Below are positions 9,527 to 18,628 of a stretch of 64,000 nt of DNA, in pieces. The DNA is from Chlorogloea purpurea SAG 13.99. Lineage in GTDB: Bacteria; Cyanobacteriota; Cyanobacteriia; Cyanobacteriales; Microcystaceae. Below the pieces are notes generated by a model. The model searched no databases. It saw nothing but the letters and a program-made list of their open reading frames with translations, and had not been told where the DNA came from. The translations under genes were made by a program, and so were the position numbers. Numbering within the stretch: the stretch's first letter is position 1; each line of letters opens with the position of its first letter. The DNA lies in assembly GCA_016903695.1 (NCBI GenBank), contig JADQBB010000013.1, forward strand, positions 1 to 64,000, given 5' to 3'.

Positions 9527-10596
9527 CCGATGATTACAAGCCCATAGGTACTGTGGTGGCGGTGCAGGCTAATTACTACGGGGTGAGGTTAGATCCTCAA
9601 CCGGAAAGTCATCTGTTACTGTGTACCCGCCGTACTCGCTTGAAGAAAATCGGACAGAAGGTAATGGTAGGCGATCGTGTGGTGGTAGAGGAAATCGATC
9701 TAGAACAAGCACAGGGAGTGATTTCGGAAGTATTACCCAGAAATACCGTACTAGAAAGACCTCCCGTGGCTAATGGAGACCAAATACTTTTAGTGTTCGC
9801 CATAGAAGAACCGAGTTTAGAAGCTTGGCAATTGAGCCGTTTCTTGGTCAAAGCCGAGTCTACAGGTTTAGAGATGTGTTTGTGTCTCAACAAAACCGAT
9901 CTCGTTACCCCCATCCTCCGTCAACAGTGGCAGGAAACCCTAGAAAAATGGGGTTATGAACCGGTTTGGGTGAGTGTCAGCGGGGCAGATGGCATCGGGG
10001 AACTTTTGAGCCGTTTGCGGGACAAAATAACGATTATGGCGGGTCTTTCGGGAGTGGGTAAATCCAGCCTGCTCAATTATTTGCTCGGTAGCGCCAAACA
10101 ACGCACCGGAGAAGTTTCTGGCAAACTGCAAAAAGGTCGCCACACCACCCGTCATGTAGAATTATTTCAACTGCCCGGAGGCGGTTTATTGGCGGATACA
10201 CCAGGATTTAATCAACCGGATTTAGATTGTGAACCGAGTCAATTAGCATATTGCTTTCCTGAAGCCAGAAAAATGTTAGAAAGTCGATCGTGTCAATTTA
10301 ACGATTGTTTGCATCGGGATGAGCCTAATTGTGTAGTGCGGGGAGACTGGGAAAGATACGAACACTATTTAGAATTTCTCGATGAAGTGATAGCTTTACA
10401 AGAAACTTTACAAGATAGTAAAGACCAGCAATCAACCCTCAAGTTAAAAAGCCGAAGTTCTGGACAGTCGGGATACGAACCTAAACTAGAAAGTAAGAAA
10501 TATCGACGCTACTCGCGCCGGGAAAAACATCAATCTCAAGAAAAATATGAGAATTTATCTTTGAGAGATATATCAGAAGAGACCGAAGAATATTGA
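9523..10596 (+). CDS. rsgA: Ribosome small subunit-dependent GTPase RsgA (YjeQ)
   Basis: A 357-aa circularly permuted GTPase starting at GTG 9523. An N-terminal OB fold (about 1-70) precedes G4 NKTD (123-126), the P-loop GLSGVGKSS (174-182) and DTPG. A zinc knuckle near 265-280 has Cys and His ligands around CLHRDEPNC. RsgA checks late maturation of the 30S subunit. About 60 basic and polar residues extend beyond the zinc knuckle. The stop lies only 2 bp from the stop of the convergent permease gene, leaving no room for a terminator between them. Confidence 0.95.
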   Translation: MTDDYKPIGTVVAVQANYYGVRLDPQPESHLLLCTRRTRLKKIGQKVMVGDRVVVEEIDLEQAQGVISEVLPRNTVLERPPVANGDQILLVFAIEEPSLEAWQLSRFLVKAESTGLEMCLCLNKTDLVTPILRQQWQETLEKWGYEPVWVSVSGADGIGELLSRLRDKITIMAGLSGVGKSSLLNYLLGSAKQRTGEVSGKLQKGRHTTRHVELFQLPGGGLLADTPGFNQPDLDCEPSQLAYCFPEARKMLESRSCQFNDCLHRDEPNCVVRGDWERYEHYLEFLDEVIALQETLQDSKDQQSTLKLKSRSSGQSGYEPKLESKKYRRYSRREKHQSQEKYENLSLRDISEETEEY

Positions 10597-10598
10597 TA

Positions 10599-11531
10599 CT
10601 AAATCCTGCTATTGAGCCAATTCATAGCGGCGGAAATCAGTAGATTGAGGAATAAATAAGTACACATCACCACCACTAACATCTCTACTGCATTACCGGT
10701 TTGATTGGCGATCGTACTAGATACAGCGTAAATGTCGCTATAGCCGATTGCGATCGCCAAACTCGAGTTTTTCACCAGATTGAGACAATCGTTAGTCAGA
10801 GGGGGAATCATCACCCGCAAAGCTTGAGGGAAAATGATCAAAGCCATTACCAGATTAGGTTTCAATCCCAAAGCTTTAGCAGCTTCCCATTGACCACGGG
10901 CAATAGATTCTATGCCCCCCCTGACCGTTTCGCCGATAAAAGCCGCCGTATAGGTAATTAAGCCCAGTAGTAAAGTGGCGAACTCGGAAGTTAGATGTAA
11001 TCCAGAAGTAAAAGGCGCGCCGGAGTTCAATTGTAAATAGATACCGCTATTGGCGAGGAAAATAAGATTACCGATCTTGAAAGGATTATCGATCCGGGGT
11101 AATTGGAGAAATACAGCGAAATACCAGAAGAATAATTGCAGTAACAGGGGGGTATTGCGGAACACCTCCACGTACAGCCCCGATAACTGCTTGACCAGCC
11201 AATTATTAGAAATTCTTGCCAGACCGATAACGATACCGAGAAATAAAGCGCCGAAAGTGCCTAATATAGCTACCCGCAGAGTATTGACCAAACCCACTAG
11301 AACCGCTCTACCGTAACCGTCTCCTGGACTATAGGAAATCGGACTATCAGAAATGGCAAAGCCCGCGGGCCGATCGGGGTCAAAGAGGAAACCAAAGCCG
11401 AAGACGAGGCCCAAACGCTGAAAATTCAGGATTAAATTGCGCCCGAAGAAAGCCAAGATCACTACAAGCAGGATAATTATCACCCCTTGTAGGAGAAGGC
11501 GACGGAAACGGGAATCGTACCAGATGCTCAT
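10599..11531 (-). CDS. Polar amino-acid ABC transporter permease (NatG/AapQ-like)
   Basis: A 310-aa His/Glu/Gln/Arg/opine-family permease. One N-terminal transmembrane helix is followed by a long periplasmic segment and the conserved binding-protein-dependent transport domain, with the EAA-type loop around GGIESIARGQWEAAKALGL. Membership in the NatG/AapQ/BztB group is inferred from its length and from the adjacent NatF-like lipoprotein gene 7 bp upstream. This family normally pairs two different permeases, and the second is absent here. A matching ATPase is encoded at 33500-34225, far away. Confidence 0.85.
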   Translation of the reverse strand: MSIWYDSRFRRLLLQGVIIILLVVILAFFGRNLILNFQRLGLVFGFGFLFDPDRPAGFAISDSPISYSPGDGYGRAVLVGLVNTLRVAILGTFGALFLGIVIGLARISNNWLVKQLSGLYVEVFRNTPLLLQLFFWYFAVFLQLPRIDNPFKIGNLIFLANSGIYLQLNSGAPFTSGLHLTSEFATLLLGLITYTAAFIGETVRGGIESIARGQWEAAKALGLKPNLVMALIIFPQALRVMIPPLTNDCLNLVKNSSLAIAIGYSDIYAVSSTIANQTGNAVEMLVVVMCTYLFLNLLISAAMNWLNSRI

Positions 11532-11538
11532 GTTGAGT

Positions 11539-12585
11539 TTACCGGAAGGGTGGGGAATATAATATGCCCCCCTTCGTCGAGAGATTATTGATGCCCCGTT
11601 CTAATTTTAGGGGTTGACCGATATTTCGATCGTACATCTCTCCATAATTACCCACGTGTTTGATCACCCTAGCGGCGAAGTCAGCCGGTAATCCCATGTC
11701 TGCCCCTAACTTATCTTCTTTGCCCAGGAAGCGTTTAATACTGGGGTCAGTAGTATTCGCAAAAGAAGCGATATTCTTGGAAGTGATGCCGAATTCTTCG
11801 CCTTGAATCAGACTGTAGACGATCCATGTAACCGCGTCGTGCCACGGGGCATCACCTTTAGCCACCGCAGCCGCTAGAGGTTCCTTAGAGAGGAGAATAT
11901 CGAGAACTTGATGAGCGTCGGGTTTGGGTAATACCGACCGACGCGCCACCAATTGAGAACGATCGGAAGTTACCGCCGAACACCTCCCCTGCTGATAAGC
12001 TGTATAGAGAGCATCCACATCGTCGGACACCACGGGTTGATAATCCTTGACCCCCACTTTAGCCATTTGATCGGCCAGATTCTGTTCGGTGGTAGTGCCA
12101 GAGAGTACACAGATAGATTTACCTTTCAAGTCGGTTAAAGTTTTGATGCCGCTGGCTTTAGTGGTCATAATCCCCTGACCATCGTAGAAGATGGGGGGGG
12201 CGAAATCCATGCCTATCGATGTATTTCTGCTTAAAGTCAAAGTGGTATTACGGCTGAGAATGTCGATCTCTCCCGTTTGTACGGCGGTAAAACGCTCTTG
12301 AGCGCTGACTTTACGGTATTCTACCTTAGACGGATCATCGAATAGGGCGGCGGCGACGGCCCGGCACAGATCCACATCCATACCGGAGTATTCACCCTTT
12401 TGATCGACAAAACTAAATCCAGGTACTTCGCCATTGATACCACAGATAACTTTACCCCTGGTTTTCACGGTTTCTAAACGGTTACTGATGGGCGTGGTGG
12501 TGTCGGTTTTTCGAGTGCTTTCGTCGCCACAGGACACCAAAATCAAGCTTAAAGCGGAAATGATAGCTAAAGATAGTTTTTTCAT
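11539..12585 (-). CDS. Amino-acid ABC transporter substrate-binding lipoprotein (NatF/AapJ-like)
   Basis: From the ATG at 12585 it is 348 aa. A frame extension to 12615 is open but would run into the upstream gene. A lipoprotein signal ends in the lipobox LVSC, then an SBP family-3 fold (GINGEVPGFSFVDQKGEYSGMDVDLCRAV-type opening) with the C-terminal extension typical of general amino-acid binding proteins. The start codon shares one base with the LCP gene's stop (TGATG on the minus strand), implying coupled translation. The permease follows after 7 bp. Substrate is probably neutral or acidic amino acids, by family. Confidence 0.88.
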   Translation of the reverse strand: MKKLSLAIISALSLILVSCGDESTRKTDTTTPISNRLETVKTRGKVICGINGEVPGFSFVDQKGEYSGMDVDLCRAVAAALFDDPSKVEYRKVSAQERFTAVQTGEIDILSRNTTLTLSRNTSIGMDFAPPIFYDGQGIMTTKASGIKTLTDLKGKSICVLSGTTTEQNLADQMAKVGVKDYQPVVSDDVDALYTAYQQGRCSAVTSDRSQLVARRSVLPKPDAHQVLDILLSKEPLAAAVAKGDAPWHDAVTWIVYSLIQGEEFGITSKNIASFANTTDPSIKRFLGKEDKLGADMGLPADFAARVIKHVGNYGEMYDRNIGQPLKLERGINNLSTKGGILYSPPFR

Positions 12586-13937
12586 CACGGTGTGTTTAAG
12601 GGCTTTGCCTGCCAATCTCTGCCAATTTGAATGGTAACATCGGAATTTAGATTGCCCGTGCTTTCCACAAATACCTCGCCGATACCGAGGCCCGATTGTA
12701 ACAGGTTAGCGCCTCTTTCGTCTCCCGTTTGGGCGATGACGCGGGTGACAGCGAGGGGTTCCGAGGTGGGATTACCGATGGAAATCCTCGAATAGCCAGC
12801 TTTTTGTAAGCTTTCCATCACTTGTCGGGGGGCGTTGGGGTCATCAGTGCCATTCTGTAGGGCTATCTTGATATTGGTAGTGTCTTCTGAAGCCAGATCG
12901 GTTTCTCCGAGTTCAAAGTATCGCGCCATCAGGTTTTGTATTTTTTCCGTATCCGGTAGCCAGTAGCTGATAGACCTTCTGCCGTTATCGTTGAAGTTTC
13001 CAGGTAAGAGTAACATTTGCACTTGGGATCTTTGGGTTTGATACACGGTTCCCGAAAGAGCGAGTAATTCTTCTAGGGTCAGGTTACTATCGATATTTTC
13101 TTTGATTACATTTAATATAGTCGGTATCTTCATTAATATTTGTGGATTTAGTACCTGTTCGGTTACGGCTCGCATCAGTAACTGTTGACGTTGTATCCTG
13201 CCAATGTCCCCGTATTCGTCGTGGCGGAAACGTAAAAATTGCACAACTTTCTCCCCGTCTAGATGTTGTTGACCCGCTTTGAGATCCACGTAGAAATGTT
13301 GACTGAAATCGTTATATTTCATGTCTTTGGGAACGTACATATTCACGCCGCCGATAGCGTCGATGAATTTTTCGATACTTTGCACGTTGACCCGGATATA
13401 ACGATCGATCTGCACCCCCCCCAGTAAATTACTCACGGTTTTTACCGCCAAGGCCGCTCCACCTACCGCGTTGGCTTCATTGATCTTGACCGTGCCTTTG
13501 CCTTCTATTTCCGTCTGGGTGTCCCTGGGGATGGAGAGAATCGTCACTTTTCTACTGACGGGATCGAATCTCACCAAGAGCATCGTATCGCTCAAGCCTT
13601 CAAAGGAATTTACCAGGGCTTGATAATTTAGATTCGGTTCTGGATTCGTCTTTAAATCCGTTGTTAATACTTTTGTACCGAGAACCAGGATATTAACCGG
13701 ACGAGTTAATTGGGGGAGTTGCAGATTAGATGTGGCGATCGTTGATGAGGGAGTTAAAGTTTCCGTCGGGGAGTCGCTCAATTTACTTTGTAATAACGGA
13801 GTTGATGACAGAGAAAAGGCTACTATCGCCCCGAGGGTGGCGGACATCATAGCCGTGGTGGGTAATCCTACCGCCAGTAATAACCACGGCTTCGCTTTCT
13901 TTGAAGATGTTTTCAAGTATCCTTTTTTGCCTGACAC
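12585..13937 (-). CDS. LytR-CpsA-Psr (LCP) family cell-wall polymer ligase
   Basis: A 450-aa membrane protein with a GTG start. A single transmembrane helix (about 18-43) anchors an extracytoplasmic LCP domain with the conserved DTMLLVRFD, IPRDTQ, RVNVQSIEKFIDAIGGV and FLRFRHDEYGDIGRIQRQQ segments. A LytR_C-type domain (about 350-440) follows. LCP enzymes transfer polymers from undecaprenyl carriers to peptidoglycan or related acceptors. The polymer in this cyanobacterium is unknown. Its stop overlaps the start of the NatF-like gene, an unexpected pairing of wall and transport functions. Confidence 0.9.
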   Translation of the reverse strand: MSGKKGYLKTSSKKAKPWLLLAVGLPTTAMMSATLGAIVAFSLSSTPLLQSKLSDSPTETLTPSSTIATSNLQLPQLTRPVNILVLGTKVLTTDLKTNPEPNLNYQALVNSFEGLSDTMLLVRFDPVSRKVTILSIPRDTQTEIEGKGTVKINEANAVGGAALAVKTVSNLLGGVQIDRYIRVNVQSIEKFIDAIGGVNMYVPKDMKYNDFSQHFYVDLKAGQQHLDGEKVVQFLRFRHDEYGDIGRIQRQQLLMRAVTEQVLNPQILMKIPTILNVIKENIDSNLTLEELLALSGTVYQTQRSQVQMLLLPGNFNDNGRRSISYWLPDTEKIQNLMARYFELGETDLASEDTTNIKIALQNGTDDPNAPRQVMESLQKAGYSRISIGNPTSEPLAVTRVIAQTGDERGANLLQSGLGIGEVFVESTGNLNSDVTIQIGRDWQAKPLNTP

Positions 13938-14014
13938 GAATTCCTCGACGTTTTAATAAGAATAATTAAGCTTAATATACCAAAATCATCCTTTAAAACT
14001 GACACGAGAGGGAA

Positions 14015-14911
14015 TTATTTCCCTACCAGGGGAATCCACTCGTGGGAATTAACGATTCCTTGAAAATAATCGTTGATAGTTTCTCTAGAATAGGGGACTG
14101 CCCCCGTTTCCCCGAACCATTTATCATAGATGTCCACGGATTTCTGATTGTCGGTGACTATCCCCTCCATGAATTGCACTAAACTGTAGTTCACCAGATC
14201 TCGCCATTGAGATTGATCTTGGGGGAGAGTACAGGCGTAAGCTTCATAAGCGTAGGGAAAATCCGGTACTACTTTAAATTCCCCCGGATTTTTGGCGGTC
14301 TTTCTCAATCCCTCCAAGGTGATACCGTCACTAGCAAATCCATCTATTTCACCCGCCGAGAGTTTTTGTAATCCCTCGTTACGATTTTTCAGCGTCACAA
14401 TTTTTGCGGCGGGTTGTTGAGTTTTGATCACTCTAGCATTCGTGGTGTTAGCGATAACTCCGATGCGTTTTCCCGCCAAACTATCTATGGAGTTTAATGG
14501 GCTATTTTTCTTCACTAATAGCTGTGTGCCGTTGGCAAAATAACTCACGGAAAAATCGACTTCTTTTTCCCGGTTCCAGGTGACGGATGTGGAACCACAC
14601 TCTATATCTATATCGCCTTTTTTAAGCTTCGAGAAACGATTCGCCGGGGTAACTTCTACTATTTTTAATTTAATAGGTTTACCTAATTGTTTTTGGGTTT
14701 GAAGGCGAATTAATTCTAACATATCTAAAGAGTAGCCTACCCATTTACCCTGCTTATTAACGTAGCCGAAAGGGATAGTATCTTTTCTGGCTCCCGCGGT
14801 TATCACTCCCGTTTGTTTGATCCGGTCTAAAACTTTACTAGCCCAGCTAGAGGGTTGATAGGAAATGGTTAGCAGTAAACTTAACCCGATAATGGCGATT
14901 TTTTTCGACAT
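14015..14911 (-). CDS. Family-3 amino-acid ABC substrate-binding protein
   Basis: A 298-aa periplasmic binding protein. A Sec signal peptide (about 1-24) precedes an SBP_bac_3 domain of two lobes; conserved segments include GYSLDMLELI, IECGSTSVTW and the late FMEGIVTDNQ region. It resembles glutamate/aspartate-type binding proteins, but the ligand cannot be assigned. No permease or ATPase is adjacent. It lies 19 bp upstream of nothing but the CYTH gene's end in the same direction (14931), so the CYTH, Bro-N and this gene may share a transcript. Confidence 0.85.
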   Translation of the reverse strand: MSKKIAIIGLSLLLTISYQPSSWASKVLDRIKQTGVITAGARKDTIPFGYVNKQGKWVGYSLDMLELIRLQTQKQLGKPIKLKIVEVTPANRFSKLKKGDIDIECGSTSVTWNREKEVDFSVSYFANGTQLLVKKNSPLNSIDSLAGKRIGVIANTTNARVIKTQQPAAKIVTLKNRNEGLQKLSAGEIDGFASDGITLEGLRKTAKNPGEFKVVPDFPYAYEAYACTLPQDQSQWRDLVNYSLVQFMEGIVTDNQKSVDIYDKWFGETGAVPYSRETINDYFQGIVNSHEWIPLVGK

Positions 14912-14930
14912 GGCGACTGAGTTCTCCTCT

Positions 14931-15407
14931 TTATTTATCTGTCCAATCTTTATAAGGATATTCGATTAAATTGACGTTGTAATATTTTTTATCTCTTGTA
15001 ACTTCCTTTCCTATCCAACGGGGTAACACGATCGCTCGATCGTCCCTATCCAGTTCTACTTCAGCGATTATTAAACCTTCGTTATCACCGCTGAATTCGT
15101 CTACCTCCCACACCAGTCCTTCTAAGGGGATGCGATAGCGAACTTTCTCGATCAAGGGACGATCGCAAAGGGTTTCTAACATATCTTCGGCATCTGCCAG
15201 GGGTATTTCGTATTCAAACTCCGCCCTGGCGATGCCTTGGGTTTTACCTTTAATAGTTATATAACCTCGTTCCCCCGCTTGACGAATTCTGACGGTGTTA
15301 CCCCCGTCTTGCCTGTTGATATAACCTTGGCGATAAACTTTCGCCGTTCCTGATTTTTTCCACTCATCTCCGACCACTAAAAATTTTCGTTCTATTTCTA
15401 CTGCCAT
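14931..15407 (-). CDS. CYTH/TTM family triphosphatase-like protein
   Basis: A 158-aa single CYTH domain. It opens with the diagnostic ExExK motif (EIERK, residues 4-8) and has alternating charged beta strands including TVRIRQ, YITIKG and EFEYEIP, which form the triphosphate tunnel. Short bacterial members usually hydrolyse inorganic triphosphate in a metal-dependent way. It lies 4 bp after the Bro-N gene on the minus strand, so the two are probably co-transcribed. No adenylate cyclase partner is present. Confidence 0.88.
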   Translation of the reverse strand: MAVEIERKFLVVGDEWKKSGTAKVYRQGYINRQDGGNTVRIRQAGERGYITIKGKTQGIARAEFEYEIPLADAEDMLETLCDRPLIEKVRYRIPLEGLVWEVDEFSGDNEGLIIAEVELDRDDRAIVLPRWIGKEVTRDKKYYNVNLIEYPYKDWTDK

Positions 15408-15411
15408 ATTT

Positions 15412-16089
15412 CTAAATTTCTTTTTTTAGCAAATCACCGTTACTGGAACCATTTGTAATTACATGAAATTCAGTCATGTTTTTCAAGGAGGCTTTTTCTC
15501 CATATTTTCCACTTATTTTCATTAATTCATCTTGAACATCTTGGGCTTCTTGTAATAAAATTTCTCGTACTTTCTCTCTTAAAACTAATCTCATATATTC
15601 ATCAATTCCGCCTAACTCATAAAGAAGATCCATTCCCAAACGAACCGTTTCTAATTTTTCTTTCGTGGCGGAATTAACGTTAACAGATTGATTGACGATC
15701 AAGTAATTATTATTAGATTTAATAGCGGGTATAATTTCTTGATTGACCCATTGTTGAAAACTTATCATTAAAGGGTTATCAGACTTAGCGATCAAGAAAT
15801 TTAACCCCGACTCGTAAAGAGTAGATACGACCATCTCTCCATCGGCGGTGACGATTTGTTTCTGACTTTTCCAGATAGGCGGAATTTGATCGAGGTAAGT
15901 GGAGTATTCGTCCTTATTAACTTGGGGATAAAGAATGGGAAGAATATCAGAAAAGACCCATTCAGGTACATCTGATGTTCCCACCACTTTAACTAACCAG
16001 TATCGTCCAGAGTCTTTATCTTCAAAGCGAAAAACTTTAGCGACGGAATGATTGGGCTTATTCATGAGGTTAACAGACAAAGGTAACAT
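15412..16089 (-). CDS. Bro-N domain (phage antirepressor-like) protein
   Basis: A 225-aa protein. Residues about 28-128 fit the Bro-N fold: an opening YWLVKVVGTSDVP, a middle strand block, then LYESGLNFLIAKS and FQQWVNQEIIPAI, the family's most conserved stretch. The C-terminal half is helical and charged, without a second recognisable domain. Bro-N proteins are usually DNA-binding antirepressors of phages and baculoviruses. Here there are no phage genes nearby, and it is followed 4 bp later by a CYTH gene. An alternative start lies at 16065. Function unknown. Confidence 0.75.
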   Translation of the reverse strand: MLPLSVNLMNKPNHSVAKVFRFEDKDSGRYWLVKVVGTSDVPEWVFSDILPILYPQVNKDEYSTYLDQIPPIWKSQKQIVTADGEMVVSTLYESGLNFLIAKSDNPLMISFQQWVNQEIIPAIKSNNNYLIVNQSVNVNSATKEKLETVRLGMDLLYELGGIDEYMRLVLREKVREILLQEAQDVQDELMKISGKYGEKASLKNMTEFHVITNGSSNGDLLKKEI

Positions 16090-16144
16090 CTATTAAGACC
16101 CTGAAAAAGCAAAAAAGTTCGCGGCACTCCGGGTTAAATAATTT

Positions 16145-16939
16145 TCACTCTATATTGATAGAAGTGGGAGAATCGTTATCGGAGGGCATTTGTGGAGATA
16201 TAGTCTGACGGTATTCACGATAAAGACGATCCCGCCAGGAGAAAAACGGGTCGTAGGCGCCCTGATCTCCTAATCCTGGAATACCTTTCCCCTGTAATTC
16301 TTCCGGCAGTTTAAAGTAAGAACCAGCGGGAAATTTGAGTAGGATACTGTGAGCCGCCACGGTTAAATCGGCTAAAGTGGGTCGATCGCCCACCAGGTAG
16401 GGACGGGAAGATAAGATTAAAGTTAAAGCTTCTAAATCCTGTTGTAATCCGATTTTAGCGGATTTAATAGCCTCCTTACCCAAGCCCACACCTGTACCCA
16501 ATATATCGATCAATTCCGCGGGCACTGACCCCAAAAGAGTTTTCAGAAAATCGGGGGTTTCCTTGGGTAGAAAAGCCGTCCGAAAATTCTGATTCTGGGC
16601 GAAAGCGCCGATAAAAGCCGTGCGACCTTTTATACCGATCGATTCGTCGGCCCACTCCTCGATTAATAGGCACATGCCTCTCTCTACGGGGTCTGTGGGG
16701 ACGATCGGTTTTTCCGGGTATTTGCGATCGAGATAAAAAGCGATTTCCGTCGAATCAGCGATATAGGTATCACCGTCTTTTAAAACCGGAACCTGTCTCT
16801 GTCCCGATAGGCGGAATAAGTCTAACTGTCCCACTCCCGGAACTACTTCGATCTTACGATAGGCGAGTCCCTTGTAATCGAGGATGAGACGGACTTTCTC
16901 GCAATATTGGGAGAGTTCGAACTGGTATAACTCAAGCAC
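16145..16939 (-). CDS. Glutathione S-transferase family protein
   Basis: A 264-aa protein with a GTG start. Residues 1-75 form a thioredoxin-like GST N domain (LYQFELSQYCEKVRLIL, then VPVLKDGDTYIADSTEIAFYL, which carries the cis-Pro and the glutathione-binding Asp-Ser-Thr). A helical C-terminal domain with VGDRPTLADLTVAAH follows. Such proteins conjugate or reduce glutathione adducts or act as structural relatives. The substrate is unknown. It is the most upstream gene in this minus-strand series. Confidence 0.85.
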   Translation of the reverse strand: MLELYQFELSQYCEKVRLILDYKGLAYRKIEVVPGVGQLDLFRLSGQRQVPVLKDGDTYIADSTEIAFYLDRKYPEKPIVPTDPVERGMCLLIEEWADESIGIKGRTAFIGAFAQNQNFRTAFLPKETPDFLKTLLGSVPAELIDILGTGVGLGKEAIKSAKIGLQQDLEALTLILSSRPYLVGDRPTLADLTVAAHSILLKFPAGSYFKLPEELQGKGIPGLGDQGAYDPFFSWRDRLYREYRQTISPQMPSDNDSPTSINIE

Positions 16940-17133
16940 TGCTATTTATCTCCAGATTAATAGAGTTTTCCAAGACTTATTCTAGCCGTTTCTCAAGAAT
17001 CGCCCCAGAAAAATGTCCTGCCGTTAGGAGTGACATTTGTCATAGGATAGACGTGACATTCTTCAGAAGAGGAGAAAGGGGCAGTCGTCATACATTAAGA
17101 GCATACAAGTTATGCAAGACGCAGGAATCCAAT

Positions 17134-18537
17134 ATGCCTACTTTTAATGGAACAAATAACAACGACCTTTTTAACACCGATCTGATCAGCTCTAATGAGC
17201 CTTGGACTATTTACGGCAATGGCGGTAACGATACCCTTACCGGTAGTTACTTGAATGACACCATCTACGGTGGCGAGGGCAACGATTTAATCGACGGTAG
17301 CTACGGTTCTGATATTCTCGTCGGTGGCAACGGCATCGATACGGTAACATATAATTTTTATAGCGGCCCGATCAATGCTAACTTAGCCACCGGTACTGTT
17401 ACCTTCTTTGGAGTTGCAGGCATCGACTCACTAGGTAGTATTGAAAACTTGATCGGTGGCGGGGGTAACGATAAAATCACCGGTAGTGACGGCGATAACG
17501 TTCTCAGGGGCGGTAACGGCAACGATTCTATCTACGGTGGATTCGGTAACGACAGTATTTATGGCGACGGTGGTGACGATTTCTTAGACGGTGGGTTCGG
17601 TTTTGACTCGATCGATGGAGGTGCTGGAATCGATACGGTCACCTATGATTTTTACGGTTGGGGAATCAATGCCAACCTGACCACTGGGGTCGTTACTTTT
17701 CCAGGTAATGGTAACTTGGCCGATACTCTCAAAGGGATCGAAAATATTATCGGCAGTTCTGGTGATGACTCGATCACTGGCAATAGTCTCAATAATTATA
17801 TTAGCGGTGGTTACGGTAACGACACCCTCAATGGCGGGGGCGGTAACGATACCCTCGACGGTAACGCTGGCAATAACCTCCTCAATGGCGGGGCCGGTAA
17901 CGATACCTTCTTCGTCAACAGCGCCGGTGACTTGGTGGTAGAAACCCCCAATAGCGGCACAGATACAGTGTACTCGGCGGTTGATTACACCCTCACGGCT
18001 AACGTGGAAAATCTCAGCATCTACGGTAATGCCAGCACCGCCATCGGCAACGATCTCAACAATGTTATAAAAGGTAATAATGGCAAAGGAAACATCATCA
18101 ATGGTGGTGGCGGTAACGATACCATCACCGGCGGGATTGGTCATGATTACATCACTGGTGGTAGCGGTAATGACGTTCTCAATGCCTACGCGGGCGGGTA
18201 TGAAGTAGATGACCTTTCTGGTGGTGCCGGTGCCGATAAATTTATTCTGGGAGACACGAGCCAAGTTTATTATACTTACCCCGGTCTTCCTGCCGGTAAC
18301 TACGATTACGCGGTGATTGCTGATTTTAAAGTCTCTGAGGGGGATAAAGTCCAACTGCGCGGCAACGCTGGTAATTATTTCTTGGGGATTAATACCGGGG
18401 GTGGTTATGGCACTGCAGCCGCAGATACCCTTATTTACTCCAACAACGGTGGTTCGATCGGTTCCGGTAACTTGGTGGCCATTCTCGCTGACGTTTCCAC
18501 CCTGTCACTGACGGGTAGTTCTTTCACTTATGTTTGA
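17134..18537 (+). CDS. RTX (hemolysin-type calcium-binding repeat) protein
   Basis: Read from ATG 17134, with the SD-like sequence CAGGAA just upstream, it is 467 aa; a GTG at 17053 would add 27 unlikely residues. Nearly the whole protein is glycine/aspartate-rich nonapeptide repeats of the GGxGxDxxx type, which bind calcium and form a beta roll. Two long internal units are duplicated (about residues 68-140 and 168-240, both with TY-F and INANL-TG-VTF). There is no N-terminal signal peptide. The C-terminus resembles type I secretion signals of cyanobacterial surface RTX proteins. No catalytic domain was found. No secretion genes are adjacent. Confidence 0.88.
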   Translation: MPTFNGTNNNDLFNTDLISSNEPWTIYGNGGNDTLTGSYLNDTIYGGEGNDLIDGSYGSDILVGGNGIDTVTYNFYSGPINANLATGTVTFFGVAGIDSLGSIENLIGGGGNDKITGSDGDNVLRGGNGNDSIYGGFGNDSIYGDGGDDFLDGGFGFDSIDGGAGIDTVTYDFYGWGINANLTTGVVTFPGNGNLADTLKGIENIIGSSGDDSITGNSLNNYISGGYGNDTLNGGGGNDTLDGNAGNNLLNGGAGNDTFFVNSAGDLVVETPNSGTDTVYSAVDYTLTANVENLSIYGNASTAIGNDLNNVIKGNNGKGNIINGGGGNDTITGGIGHDYITGGSGNDVLNAYAGGYEVDDLSGGAGADKFILGDTSQVYYTYPGLPAGNYDYAVIADFKVSEGDKVQLRGNAGNYFLGINTGGGYGTAAADTLIYSNNGGSIGSGNLVAILADVSTLSLTGSSFTYV

Positions 18538-18628
18538 GGACTAACTTGACAGTTAGAGCTTTCGAGGGAGGGTTACTGGGAGTAGCCTTCCCTCGCTCAC
18601 TTATTGTTCGAGGACTAACTTGACAGTT
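18536..18628. repeat. Pair of 19-bp direct repeats
   Basis: GAGGACTAACTTGACAGTT occurs at 18536-18554 and again at 18610-18628, 74 bp apart. The first copy overlaps the RTX stop codon and the second supplies the -35 of the purA promoter. The 10-mer AGGACTAACT also appears at 20867-20876 upstream of the PfkB kinase gene. A short segmental duplication or a regulatory site could explain it. Confidence 0.8.
18564..18594 (+). terminator. Hairpin downstream of the RTX gene
   Basis: A 14-bp stem (18564-18577 with 18581-18594, including two G-U pairs) closes a GGG loop. It begins 27 bp after the stop codon. The following bases are not a clean T-run, so it may be a factor-assisted terminator or an mRNA-stabilising end. 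Confidence 0.6.

Noticed and set aside
15412..16089. A prophage around the Bro-N gene
   Set aside because: No integrase, capsid, terminase or lysis gene occurs near it, and the neighbours are chromosomal.
16940..17133. A tRNA or small RNA gene upstream of the RTX gene
   Set aside because: Only a short inverted repeat near 17009-17037 is visible; no cloverleaf or known RNA motif could be drawn. I found no tRNA in any other gap by eye either.
17584..18354. 256-aa minus-strand frame inside the RTX gene
   Set aside because: Repeated Gly/Asp codons produce an open antisense frame by periodicity; the product has no domain and no neighbouring signals.
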